Source of the DNA: JABDMH01 sp965223165
GTDB taxonomy: Bacteria > Bacteroidota > Bacteroidia > Chitinophagales > Saprospiraceae
Reading direction: 5' to 3'
Assembly (NCBI GenBank): GCA_965223165.1
Contig: CBDCVQ010000009.1
Coordinates: forward strand, 372,001-436,000
Length of the DNA: 64,000 nt
Shown: one piece after another, positions 1 through 7,600 of the stretch
Position numbering within the stretch: the stretch's first letter is position 1
How the letters are laid out: each line of letters opens with the position of its first letter
Notes under the pieces: generated by a model
Database searches by the model: none
What the model was told of the DNA's origin: nothing
The model's input: only the letters and a program-made list of their open reading frames with translations
Translations under genes and position numbers: made by a program

Positions 1-133
1 GTGCGATCAGACAGGACAATGGTATTTCTTGGAAGTGAATTCAAACCCCATGTTTTCCGTTTTTGATCAGATTGCGTCGGGGAGATTAAGCAGTGCAATA
101 ATTAATTATTTGATTAAGTAAGACTAAATCTAA

Positions 134-904
134 ATGCCCACAATCTCTCTCACCAACCTAAAAGGCGGCACCGCCAAAACCACCTCCACCATCAACCTGG
201 GGGCCGGGCTGGGTGATCATGGCAAGAAGGTATTACTACTGGATCTGGATCCCCAAGCCAATCTAAGTCAGTCCATGGGACTGACGGATCCGAATCAAAA
301 AACAATCTACAACGTACTCAAAAAAGAAATGACCGGTGATGACACGTCAATTTTGGAAGCGATCAGATCGGTGGCACACTTGGACATCGTCCCATCGGGC
401 CTGGACCTGGCACAAGCCGAGTTGGAGTTGGTCAGCATATTCGGCAGGGAGCGGCTGCTACAACGGCTGCTACAAAAAGTAAAGACTACATACGACTACA
501 TCCTGATCGACTGTCCTCCCTCGGTGGCCATGCTGACGGTCAATGCCCTGGTAGCCAGTGATTATATTCTGATACCGGTGCAGGCCGAGTTCCTGGGCTT
601 AAACGGGGTGAGGAGCTTTGTAAAGACCTTAGGTACCCTTCAGCAGAGTCTCAACCTAAAGGTGGAGATGCTGGGTTTATTTCTCACGCGTTATGACCAG
701 CGTAAGATCATGAATAGACAGGTCTTGGATGCTTTGGTCCGGGAGCATCCCAACAAAGTGTTTTCGACAAAGATCCGCACCAACATAACGTTGGCCCAGG
801 CGCAGGAGGCCGGCAAGGATATTTTCTCGTACGCCCCAAAGTCTCATGGAGCCATAGATTACAAGTCACTCACGCAAGAGTTATTGCAGAAGCTCAATCT
901 CTAA
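134..904 (+). CDS. ParA/Soj-family partition ATPase
   Basis: This 256-residue protein is a ParA/MinD-superfamily ATPase that would bind ATP at a dimer interface and act in DNA or large-cargo positioning. The deviant Walker A loop KGGTAKTT lies at residues 10-17, with alanine where most members have glycine. The A' motif LLLDLDPQANLS is near residue 35 and the Walker B-like YILIDCPPS near residue 122. The length matches small chromosomal ParA proteins without an N-terminal DNA-binding domain. No ParB follows, so it may be an orphan or serve the neighbouring eCIS-type genes; the latter is inference. The ATG at 134 is the first in frame and is preceded by an AT-rich leader. Confidence 0.9.
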   Translation: MPTISLTNLKGGTAKTTSTINLGAGLGDHGKKVLLLDLDPQANLSQSMGLTDPNQKTIYNVLKKEMTGDDTSILEAIRSVAHLDIVPSGLDLAQAELELVSIFGRERLLQRLLQKVKTTYDYILIDCPPSVAMLTVNALVASDYILIPVQAEFLGLNGVRSFVKTLGTLQQSLNLKVEMLGLFLTRYDQRKIMNRQVLDALVREHPNKVFSTKIRTNITLAQAQEAGKDIFSYAPKSHGAIDYKSLTQELLQKLNL

Positions 905-929
905 ATTATTAACCTCCAAAATACAGCAT

Positions 930-2273
930 ATGCAAAGTCTTCAGCACACCCACTTTAGCCAGGTTTTTCCCAATCATTTCACCCGTCTCTTTCCCGAGCT
1001 ACCACCGCTGGTAGTGGAGGACGCCAAGCTGATCAGGCTGGCCCAGCAAATGATGGAATTTTCGTCCTGCAACGACAGTCGCCACTTTTCCAACGGTCTG
1101 TCCATTTTCGGGCAGTTCCTGGCACACGATATCACCTTCGAGACCTCCTCCCGCTTTACCGGCCGCAACGAAGCCGGCCGTTTTGTCAATGAGCGCACCA
1201 TCCACTTTGATCTGGACTCCATGTACGGACAGTGGACGCAAGACTATCTCTACGATGAAAACGACAGAGTGAAGCTGCTGCTCGGTATCCGGCATGAGGA
1301 CGAGGAGGGCCAGAGCTGGCACGATCTCCAAAGAAACAGTCAAAACAAGGCCATCATCCCGGATGCCCGCAACGATGAAAACATCATCGTCTCCCGCATG
1401 CAGGTCCTGTTTATCGACTTTCACAACAAGATGATCGACTACCTGCGCGACGCTTGCCCACCGGGCGATCTGTACCGGGAAGCGCGAAAGCAGGTCCTCT
1501 GGTACTATCACTGGCTGATCGTACATCAATACGTGAGGAAGATCTGTGACCCCGCAACCCTGGACCGGATTCTGGCGGAGGGCACTCAATTTTTTGATGA
1601 CCCATGCCATCTGCCCCTGGAGTTTACCGGCGCTGCTTTTCGCACCGGACACTCTCAGACCCGGGAGGACAATCGCATCAACAAAAACACCAGGAAAAAC
1701 CTGTTTGATCTAGGCGCCTTTGAAGAAATGGCCGAGTTTGTCGATTGGCGCTACCTGTTTGATTTCGGAGACGGCAAGGTGCAATACGCCAAGCTGATCG
1801 ACACCAAGATTGCCAAGGCCTTTCACGACATACCTTTTATCCTTTCCAAGGACAAACACGAGCGGTCCCTACCCTATCGCAATCTGCGGCGCGGCGTCGC
1901 CTATGGTCTGCCCAGCGGTGAGGACCTGGCCCGGAGAATGTGCCTGGAGGTGATCGACGTGCCGGAATGCGCCAAATTAGGTCTGAGGGGTACTCCCCTA
2001 TGGTACTACATCCTCAAGGAGGCCGAGGAACTGGGCAACGGTGGCGAGTATATGGGACCGTTGGGCAGCACCCTGCTGGCCGAGGTTTTTATGATTATAC
2101 TGCAAAGCGATAGCCAGTCGTACTTGAGAGTCCATCCAAAATGGAAGCCAACATTGGGTGAGCGAGAGGGTGTATTCGATTTTACCGATCTGGTCAAATG
2201 GGTGTATCCGGAATATGCTGAAGAGGAGCCGTGCGAATCAAACACCGAAACCACGGAAACGAAGATGTCATGA
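930..2273 (+). CDS. Animal-type heme peroxidase (family An_peroxidase)
   Basis: The 447-residue protein belongs to the peroxidase-cyclooxygenase superfamily and should oxidise small substrates with hydrogen peroxide at a heme. The distal motif FGQFLAHDITF (residues 60-70) supplies Gln and distal His66. The DARNDE stretch near residue 146 matches the catalytic Arg and the heme-linking Glu of mammalian peroxidases. AAFRTGHS near residue 236 holds the proximal heme His. The Asp that normally forms the second heme ester (D in GQxxDHD) is Ala65 here, so heme linkage may be incomplete. There is no signal peptide. The stop overlaps the next gene's ATG (ATGA at 2270-2273), indicating translational coupling. 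A second homologue is encoded at 31254-32552. Confidence 0.88.
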   Translation: MQSLQHTHFSQVFPNHFTRLFPELPPLVVEDAKLIRLAQQMMEFSSCNDSRHFSNGLSIFGQFLAHDITFETSSRFTGRNEAGRFVNERTIHFDLDSMYGQWTQDYLYDENDRVKLLLGIRHEDEEGQSWHDLQRNSQNKAIIPDARNDENIIVSRMQVLFIDFHNKMIDYLRDACPPGDLYREARKQVLWYYHWLIVHQYVRKICDPATLDRILAEGTQFFDDPCHLPLEFTGAAFRTGHSQTREDNRINKNTRKNLFDLGAFEEMAEFVDWRYLFDFGDGKVQYAKLIDTKIAKAFHDIPFILSKDKHERSLPYRNLRRGVAYGLPSGEDLARRMCLEVIDVPECAKLGLRGTPLWYYILKEAEELGNGGEYMGPLGSTLLAEVFMIILQSDSQSYLRVHPKWKPTLGEREGVFDFTDLVKWVYPEYAEEEPCESNTETTETKMS

Positions 2274-2878
2274 GCGATAATCAGGGATTTCTTGCAAATT
2301 TACTAGACTACGAATTAATACTAATTATAGTAGGAATCATCCTCTTTTTCGTGGTGATCGGTGGATTTATTTATCAGTTGAAAAAGAATCGTCTCCGAGC
2401 ATCCTATGGAGCATTCCTGCTTATCCCACTCCCCTTCATCGGATTTCCCGCCATTCAAACTATAAAATTTATGAATGGACTGTTTGCCTTAGAGAAAGCC
2501 ACACGTCTGCTGGATCGAGATCCCCAAAACCAAGAGCTGAGGGAAACACTGCATGACCTGGTCGAAGAAATGGAAGATGAGCCGGTGCGCTCTCTACGCC
2601 AACAGTATGCTCTGGCTGAAGCTCACATTTCACTCAGAGAACTCGGCGAGGCAGAAATCCTTCTTGAGGGGATTGAACAAGACCACAAGCGCACAGAAAT
2701 AAATAGAGCAAGAATTAACGTGCTTCGTGCAGATCAATTGATCCGATCAGATCCGAATGCGTCACTTTCTGAGGACCTAAACAAGCATGTGGAGTGGTTG
2801 GGGCAGGCTACCCACTTGAGTGTACTCGATAGTGCAGCACTTGAAAGCATTAGGAAGAAAATCAGCGAAAATCAGTAG
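2270..2878 (+). CDS. Membrane-anchored TPR-like small protein
   Basis: I do not recognise the family. From the ATG at 2270, which overlaps the peroxidase stop, it is 202 residues. Hydrophobic segments lie at about residues 14-35 (LILIIVGIILFFVVIGGFIY) and 45-60. A soluble helical region of about 140 residues follows with TPR-like pairs (YALAEAHISLRELGEAEILLEG). An upstream ATG-like start at 2231 would sit inside the peroxidase gene and adds a charged, unlikely leader, so I chose 2270. Membrane anchoring followed by a helical scaffold suggests an adaptor or partner of the peroxidase, but this is inference from coupling only. Confidence 0.7.
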   Translation: MSDNQGFLANLLDYELILIIVGIILFFVVIGGFIYQLKKNRLRASYGAFLLIPLPFIGFPAIQTIKFMNGLFALEKATRLLDRDPQNQELRETLHDLVEEMEDEPVRSLRQQYALAEAHISLRELGEAEILLEGIEQDHKRTEINRARINVLRADQLIRSDPNASLSEDLNKHVEWLGQATHLSVLDSAALESIRKKISENQ

Positions 2879-2897
2879 TTAAAAAAAAGATGTAAAG

Positions 2898-4739
2898 ATG
2901 ACCTTCAAAAGCACCAGAAAGACCAGGCGCCACAAAAACAACAATCAAAAGGCCGAGCATCAAGAACAACCCTTTTTTGATAAGGCTAGTGCAAAGGATG
3001 TGCAGACGAAAGAAGATCCGTTCTTCCAGGCCAAGCTCACCGTGGGACAGCCGGGTGATAAATATGAGAAAGAAGCGGATGCGGTAGCGGACTCCGTAGT
3101 CAGTCGAAGTAACAAGCAACCCGCCATCCAGGAAAAGGAAATCTCCAAGATTCAGCGCGTGACCCTGTCTTCACCCGAAGAGGATGAAAAACTGAATACG
3201 GCCGAAGCCCGCATGGAAAAGGACAAGCTGATCCAGGAGCAGGCGGCCCCTGCAAGCCCCCAGGAAGAGGAATTGACTCAAACCCAACCCGAAGAAGAGG
3301 ATCCAAACCTACAGACTCAGGAGGAAGAAGAGCCTTCGGTCCAGGAGATGCATGACCCCCACGAAAAAGAAGAAGAGGAAGCCAAGGTACAGACCAAATC
3401 TGCACCTGGCGCCAAACAGGCCAGCAATAAAGTGCATAAGAACATCAAAAAGAACGCCGGTCGAGGGAAGAAACTACCCCCTGCGGTTCGCTCTGAGATG
3501 GAATCATCCATTGGTCACGACTTTAGCCAGGTCAACATCCACACCAGCAAGGATGCCGCCGACATGAACAGGGACCTCCATGCTCAGGCTTTCACGCATG
3601 GACAAGACATCTACTTCAACAGCGGAAAATATCGACCCGAGACATCGGATGGAAAAAGACTGCTGGCCCACGAGTTGACGCACACGGTGCAGCAGGATAA
3701 ATCGAATAGAAAAGGCTCACATGTGCAACGCAATCCCGAATCCTCTTGTCTAGAGCCGGCAGAACACGGGATATGCCGGACCCTAGCAATGGCTCCCGAT
3801 GAAGCTGATGCCATCGTCGGCAAGTCCTTGATCGAGACCTTACATCGCTTTCAGACCATTCCCATTCGGGTTCAGGGAGTAGTAAACATAGAAGGTCCTT
3901 CCGGAGCAAGGTGCACCGAACAGACTAAGCTCATTAATGTATCTGCACATTATTTTATCAATACGTCTACAGCACGGCATCATTATCGCAAAGCAAGGCG
4001 CCAGCAGAACTTTTCAGCCATTGTGAATGCACTTAGGAAGAGAAAAGAATTGAGCATTATTAGGTCTTCAAAGGATAAGGCACTAAACAAGGGCAGAGCT
4101 GTCGAAGTGGGAAAAGGAAGCCCAGATGATATCAAGGCATTTGTCGAGGAGGCACTATCTCAAGACATTATAAAGCGATATGGTGTTTCCATAGGTGCCA
4201 TGACCGAAAACCAACAATTGATAGACCTACCGAAGAGTAACATTCAAATCTTGATCCAAGATTGGATGCGACAGACTGGCATTGGTGTGGATTGCTCCGG
4301 ATTCGTGGTACAAGCTGCCTATCATGCTCGCGAAGCAATAAGAGCAGATCTCGAGACGAAAAACCAGTCGTTGGAGGCTCGAGATTCTTCGGATCGATAC
4401 GACATAGCAGGCGCTAGAGAATTGAAAGTAAGGAATGCACAGAGTTTTACTTCCGGTCAAGAAGTCGAGAGTCCGATAGATATGAGGCCCGGGGACGCAT
4501 GGGTCGTTAGCAACGGCAGCCACATTCGGATTGTCACAAGTATCCAACAATTCACAAAGGGCGACGGGGTTGGGGCCATAAGGTTTGAAACAGCAGAGTC
4601 ATCAGGTAGTAGTAAACAAGCGATGCCTGGACCTACCAGACGAATTTGGAAAACATTTAGTATTGACACTTTTGAACCAATCAAGAGAGTCGATGGATCC
4701 GGAGGAAATGTTGAAGGCTCTTTCTACAGGATTCCATAA
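2898..4739 (+). CDS. eCIS-core (DUF4157) cargo-like protein with NlpC/P60-type C-terminal domain
   Basis: At 613 residues this looks like a payload of an extracellular contractile injection system. An N-terminal PFFQAKLTVGQPGDKYEKEAD signature spans residues ~35-56. A long acidic, Gln/Glu-rich low-complexity linker (about 85-170) follows. The DUF4157/eCIS_core domain spans roughly 185-265 and ends in LLAHELTHTVQQ, which carries the HExxH-like HELTH. The C-terminal third contains GVDCSGFVVQAAYHA around residue 466 and RPGDAWVVSNGSHIRIV around 540, the Cys and His arrangement of NlpC/P60 cysteine hydrolases that cut peptidoglycan peptides or related amides. There is no signal peptide, as expected for injected cargo. 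The AAA+ gene downstream supports an eCIS setting. The toxin activity is inferred, not shown. Confidence 0.78.
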   Translation: MTFKSTRKTRRHKNNNQKAEHQEQPFFDKASAKDVQTKEDPFFQAKLTVGQPGDKYEKEADAVADSVVSRSNKQPAIQEKEISKIQRVTLSSPEEDEKLNTAEARMEKDKLIQEQAAPASPQEEELTQTQPEEEDPNLQTQEEEEPSVQEMHDPHEKEEEEAKVQTKSAPGAKQASNKVHKNIKKNAGRGKKLPPAVRSEMESSIGHDFSQVNIHTSKDAADMNRDLHAQAFTHGQDIYFNSGKYRPETSDGKRLLAHELTHTVQQDKSNRKGSHVQRNPESSCLEPAEHGICRTLAMAPDEADAIVGKSLIETLHRFQTIPIRVQGVVNIEGPSGARCTEQTKLINVSAHYFINTSTARHHYRKARRQQNFSAIVNALRKRKELSIIRSSKDKALNKGRAVEVGKGSPDDIKAFVEEALSQDIIKRYGVSIGAMTENQQLIDLPKSNIQILIQDWMRQTGIGVDCSGFVVQAAYHAREAIRADLETKNQSLEARDSSDRYDIAGARELKVRNAQSFTSGQEVESPIDMRPGDAWVVSNGSHIRIVTSIQQFTKGDGVGAIRFETAESSGSSKQAMPGPTRRIWKTFSIDTFEPIKRVDGSGGNVEGSFYRIP

Positions 4740-4809
4740 AGAGTGTCCATCTAAAGGGTCATGACATTGACACACCAATTTTGAATTAGAATAATAAAAC
4801 AGCATACTC

Positions 4810-4920
4810 ATGTCCCAGCATTCGACAAAATTTACTGACCTCCACAGGCTAAAGAAATGGGTGAAAGGAAATGGACAACAGATAACTGTAAGAAAGACGA
4901 GGCTAGCACATTGTTTATGA
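4810..4920 (+). CDS. Possible small ORF (36 aa), unknown
   Basis: An ATG-initiated ORF lies between the cargo gene and the AAA+ gene and encodes 36 mostly basic residues (starts MSQHSTKFTDLHRL, ends RLAHCL). It is preceded by an A-rich leader similar to those of real genes in this window and ends 23 bases before the next start. Codon content alone cannot separate it from chance at this length. It has no recognised motif, and I list it only as a candidate. Confidence 0.25.
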   Translation: MSQHSTKFTDLHRLKKWVKGNGQQITVRKTRLAHCL

Positions 4921-4943
4921 CCTGCGAATCCTAAATCAATTCT

Positions 4944-6392
4944 ATGGTAAGATGGCTAAAAAAACTATTTCATATGGAATCTAGTTCCTCACCTAGTGAA
5001 TCCTCGCAGAAGCTACCAGTTCCAAATAAAGGACCTGAGCCAGAAATGAACACCAGGCAAGCTCATCGGCGCGAAATTGGTCACATGTCACCTGAATTTC
5101 GTTACCTCGAGCACTTAATTCGCCAAAGGTTGCAAGATCACTTTCAGACGGTAAATGCGCGACCATTGTCGCAACTCCCTCCATTGGATCAATGGCACTT
5201 GCACATGGCAGGCCATCTCCTACCAAGCCAGATGAATGAAGATGAAAGGATTCTACTATTAATAGCCATCTGTCCTCATGTACATGGTGATTTCTTTGAC
5301 CGTGTCATTCAGGAAAACATTCCCAAAGCTGGCGATTTCCCTCAACTGGGAGGCACCCGTGGCAAGAGCTTTAGAGGTTTTTTGCCGACGGGTGAAACAG
5401 CCCTCTTTCTTCTGGCGGGGGATGATCAAGAGAAGCGAAAAGAAATTCAGAAGCTCTTTGATCCCGACAGTTTCTTTCCCAAAAACCGCATCCTTTGGCT
5501 GGAGGAAGTAGCTGAAGGCGAGCCAGCCATGAGTGGCCGCATCGTGATGTCGCAAGAATATGTCGATCTTCTGACGCGGGGGAAGGTGAGCCGTCCTGCC
5601 TTTAGCTTGCGCTTTCCCGCTCAACGGGTAGAGACTGCCTTCGAATGGCATGATCTCGTGCTCAACGATGAGACCATGAGCCAAATCCAGGAATTACGCG
5701 TATGGCTCAAGCACGGCAATACCTTGCTGGATCATTGGGACATGCGCAAAAAGCTCAAACCGGGCTACCGGGTTCTGTTTCATGGACCGCCAGGCACCGG
5801 TAAGACGCTCACAGCCAGCTTGCTCGGCAAATACACAGGGCGAGATGTCTACAAAATCGACCTGTCGATGGTCGTCTCCAAGTTTATCGGTGAAACGGAG
5901 AAGAACCTGGCCAATCTCTTTGCCAAAGCAGAAAACAAGGACTGGTTGCTTTTCTTTGATGAGGCGGACGCCCTGTTTGGAAAGCGGACCAATGTGCGCG
6001 ATGCGCACGACAAGTACGCCAATCAGGAAGTGTCCTACCTCTTGCAGCGCATAGAAGATTATAATGGCTTAGTGATACTAGCTTCCAATTTTAAATCCAA
6101 CATCGACGACGCCTTTGTGCGCAGATTTCAATCCATCATCCACTTCCCCATGCCCACGGCAGCCGAACGCGAAAAAATCTGGCGGCGGGCCTTCCCCGAT
6201 CAGGTCCGTACCGAGGGTGCTGATTTTTCCTCGATTGCCAACAAATATGAACTGACGGGCGCAGAAATTATGAATGTGGTTCAGTTTTGCTGCCTGCGTG
6301 CACTCGACGCAGGGATCAACACGGTGCATTCGCAGGACATTATGCATGGCATCCGCAAAGAGTACCGAAAAGAAGGCAAGATACTTCGCTAA
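4944..6392 (+). CDS. AAA+ ATPase of the eCIS-associated type
   Basis: The 482-residue protein has a variable N-terminal half and a classical AAA+ module from about residue 240. Walker A is FHGPPGTGKT (about 281-290), Walker B is LLFFDEADALFGKRT (about 332-346), and ASNFKSNIDDAFVRRF (about 377-392) gives sensor 1 and the arginine finger. Bacterial members with a long N-terminal region followed by one such module occur in eCIS gene clusters, where they are related to Afp15 and are thought to help sheath or baseplate assembly. This gene directly follows a DUF4157 cargo gene, which fits. The structural eCIS genes are not in the window and would lie to the left or elsewhere. Confidence 0.82.
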   Translation: MVRWLKKLFHMESSSSPSESSQKLPVPNKGPEPEMNTRQAHRREIGHMSPEFRYLEHLIRQRLQDHFQTVNARPLSQLPPLDQWHLHMAGHLLPSQMNEDERILLLIAICPHVHGDFFDRVIQENIPKAGDFPQLGGTRGKSFRGFLPTGETALFLLAGDDQEKRKEIQKLFDPDSFFPKNRILWLEEVAEGEPAMSGRIVMSQEYVDLLTRGKVSRPAFSLRFPAQRVETAFEWHDLVLNDETMSQIQELRVWLKHGNTLLDHWDMRKKLKPGYRVLFHGPPGTGKTLTASLLGKYTGRDVYKIDLSMVVSKFIGETEKNLANLFAKAENKDWLLFFDEADALFGKRTNVRDAHDKYANQEVSYLLQRIEDYNGLVILASNFKSNIDDAFVRRFQSIIHFPMPTAAEREKIWRRAFPDQVRTEGADFSSIANKYELTGAEIMNVVQFCCLRALDAGINTVHSQDIMHGIRKEYRKEGKILR

Positions 6393-6764
6393 CGAAAACC
6401 CCAAACTGTCTCACAGTGCCGGTAATCCCGGACGCTGGATCTCCCCGAGAAGTGCCTTCGGCCCTCCCGCAAAATATCAATGAGCCGATTGAATATCTCT
6501 TAGCGTTGTGGCTCCTTATTCGTATGTCGAAAGAGGTCGGTTGCTACCCTCGATCCATACCGATGATCCAAAACAGTATACCGTTCCTTCCAAATTTAAT
6601 ACCGATGGTCAGATGTTACCCAGACATTCGTAATACAATTGTTAAATTGATAGCTCAGGTGGTCAGGCTAGACCGCAGGGACTAGACCAAGGTCATGACC
6701 TCAACCGACTCGGTATCGGTCATTGACAGCAAAGGACCACTTCTGCGTACCAGGACCACTCAAG
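6393..6764 (+). other. Intergenic region upstream of the gasdermin operon
   Basis: These 372 bases separate the AAA+ gene from the gasdermin. I see no convincing gene; the small ORFs have no protein-like features. The last 160 bases hold several copies of GGTCA and one perfect 12-base palindrome, described separately. The promoter of the gasdermin operon should lie here, but no clear TAnnTTTG element stands out. Confidence 0.5.
6607..6722 (+). promoter_or_regulatory. Cluster of GGTCA half-sites with palindrome AGGTCATGACCT
   Basis: Upstream of the gasdermin start, GGTCA occurs at 6607-6611, 6661-6665, 6691-6695 and 6718-6722, and in reverse (TGACC) at 6696-6700. The third and the reversed copy form the perfect palindrome AGGTCATGACCT at 6690-6701, about 64 bases before the start codon. 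The spacing fits an operator for a dimeric regulator. No regulator is assigned and chance clustering cannot be excluded. Confidence 0.3.
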
Positions 6765-7598
6765 ATGAGAATCTGTAGGAATCAAATTACGGACACCATT
6801 CGGGATTTGTTCGGTGCGAATCCGCTCCGGATCCCAGAGGCAAGACTACTTCCCCTATCTGTGTTGCTGATTCAGAACGGACGGTCCCAATTCATGGGCC
6901 AATTTCGTCATTTGGTGCAAGGCCGCTTCGAGGTCGATATTCCTTTACACGAGACGGCTCTACCGGCTGTGACAAATGTGAGATCGGCGTCGATAGATCT
7001 CGGCCTGGGCATTGAGATCTTGGGTAATTTTCTAAAGGGCTTCGGCCTCAATCCTGCATCGGCCTCCAATATTCTGCGGTCCACCAACAGCGTGGGATTT
7101 TCCTTTTCCTCGGTCACTAGAAGGTATCTGGAGCCGCTACACTTTGGGAGGATTCTTTCGCAACAGCAGATAGTGGCCAATTCCACCAACATGTTTCTGG
7201 ATCCGGGGAGGAGGCACCGGCGTAGAAAGCTGGCGTTGGTCACGGATGTCATACGCAGCAGTGATTTCACCCTACACGTGCAGAACGCAAAGGGAGTGGA
7301 TATGGCGTTGGATGCAGACACGGTGTTGGACCAATTGGGCCCGACAGATGTCAAACTTGACGTCCAGACTGTGGATGCTCATGCGATACGATTCCAGCAT
7401 CCCGAGCCCCTGACCTTCGCATTTTCCTGCGTAGAACTGGAAATCGGTGACGACGGAGCCATCCGAGCAGGTCAATGGATACATAGAACTAGAGGAAGTG
7501 GGATGCCGTCATCGATGACGCCTGTGACACATCTCCACATCGATGACGCTTCCGGACAGGAGGGAACACTGATGCTCGACATCTCGCCATTCGAATAG
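6765..7598 (+). CDS. Bacterial gasdermin (bGSDM), pore-forming death effector
   Basis: I identify this 277-residue protein as a bacterial gasdermin. From the ATG at 6765 it has Cys4 (MRICRNQ), matching the near-N-terminal cysteine that is palmitoylated in characterised bGSDMs. The family pattern follows: LPLSVLLIQNG (29-39), VDIPLHETALPAV (57-69), an amphipathic IDLGLGIEILGNFLKGFG (77-94), FSFSSVTRRYLEPL (112-125), and the beta strand pair LALVTDVIRSSDFTLHV (156-172). The size matches bGSDMs, which keep a short C-terminal autoinhibitory peptide in place of the large mammalian C-domain. A protease would release the pore-forming part; the loop around R241-TRG-G244 is an exposed-looking candidate site (inference). 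The caspase gene begins 2 bases after its stop. In-frame codons upstream of 6765 (TTG at 6723) would bury the Cys and are disfavoured. Confidence 0.85.
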   Translation: MRICRNQITDTIRDLFGANPLRIPEARLLPLSVLLIQNGRSQFMGQFRHLVQGRFEVDIPLHETALPAVTNVRSASIDLGLGIEILGNFLKGFGLNPASASNILRSTNSVGFSFSSVTRRYLEPLHFGRILSQQQIVANSTNMFLDPGRRHRRRKLALVTDVIRSSDFTLHVQNAKGVDMALDADTVLDQLGPTDVKLDVQTVDAHAIRFQHPEPLTFAFSCVELEIGDDGAIRAGQWIHRTRGSGMPSSMTPVTHLHIDDASGQEGTLMLDISPFE

Positions 7599-7600
7599 CC

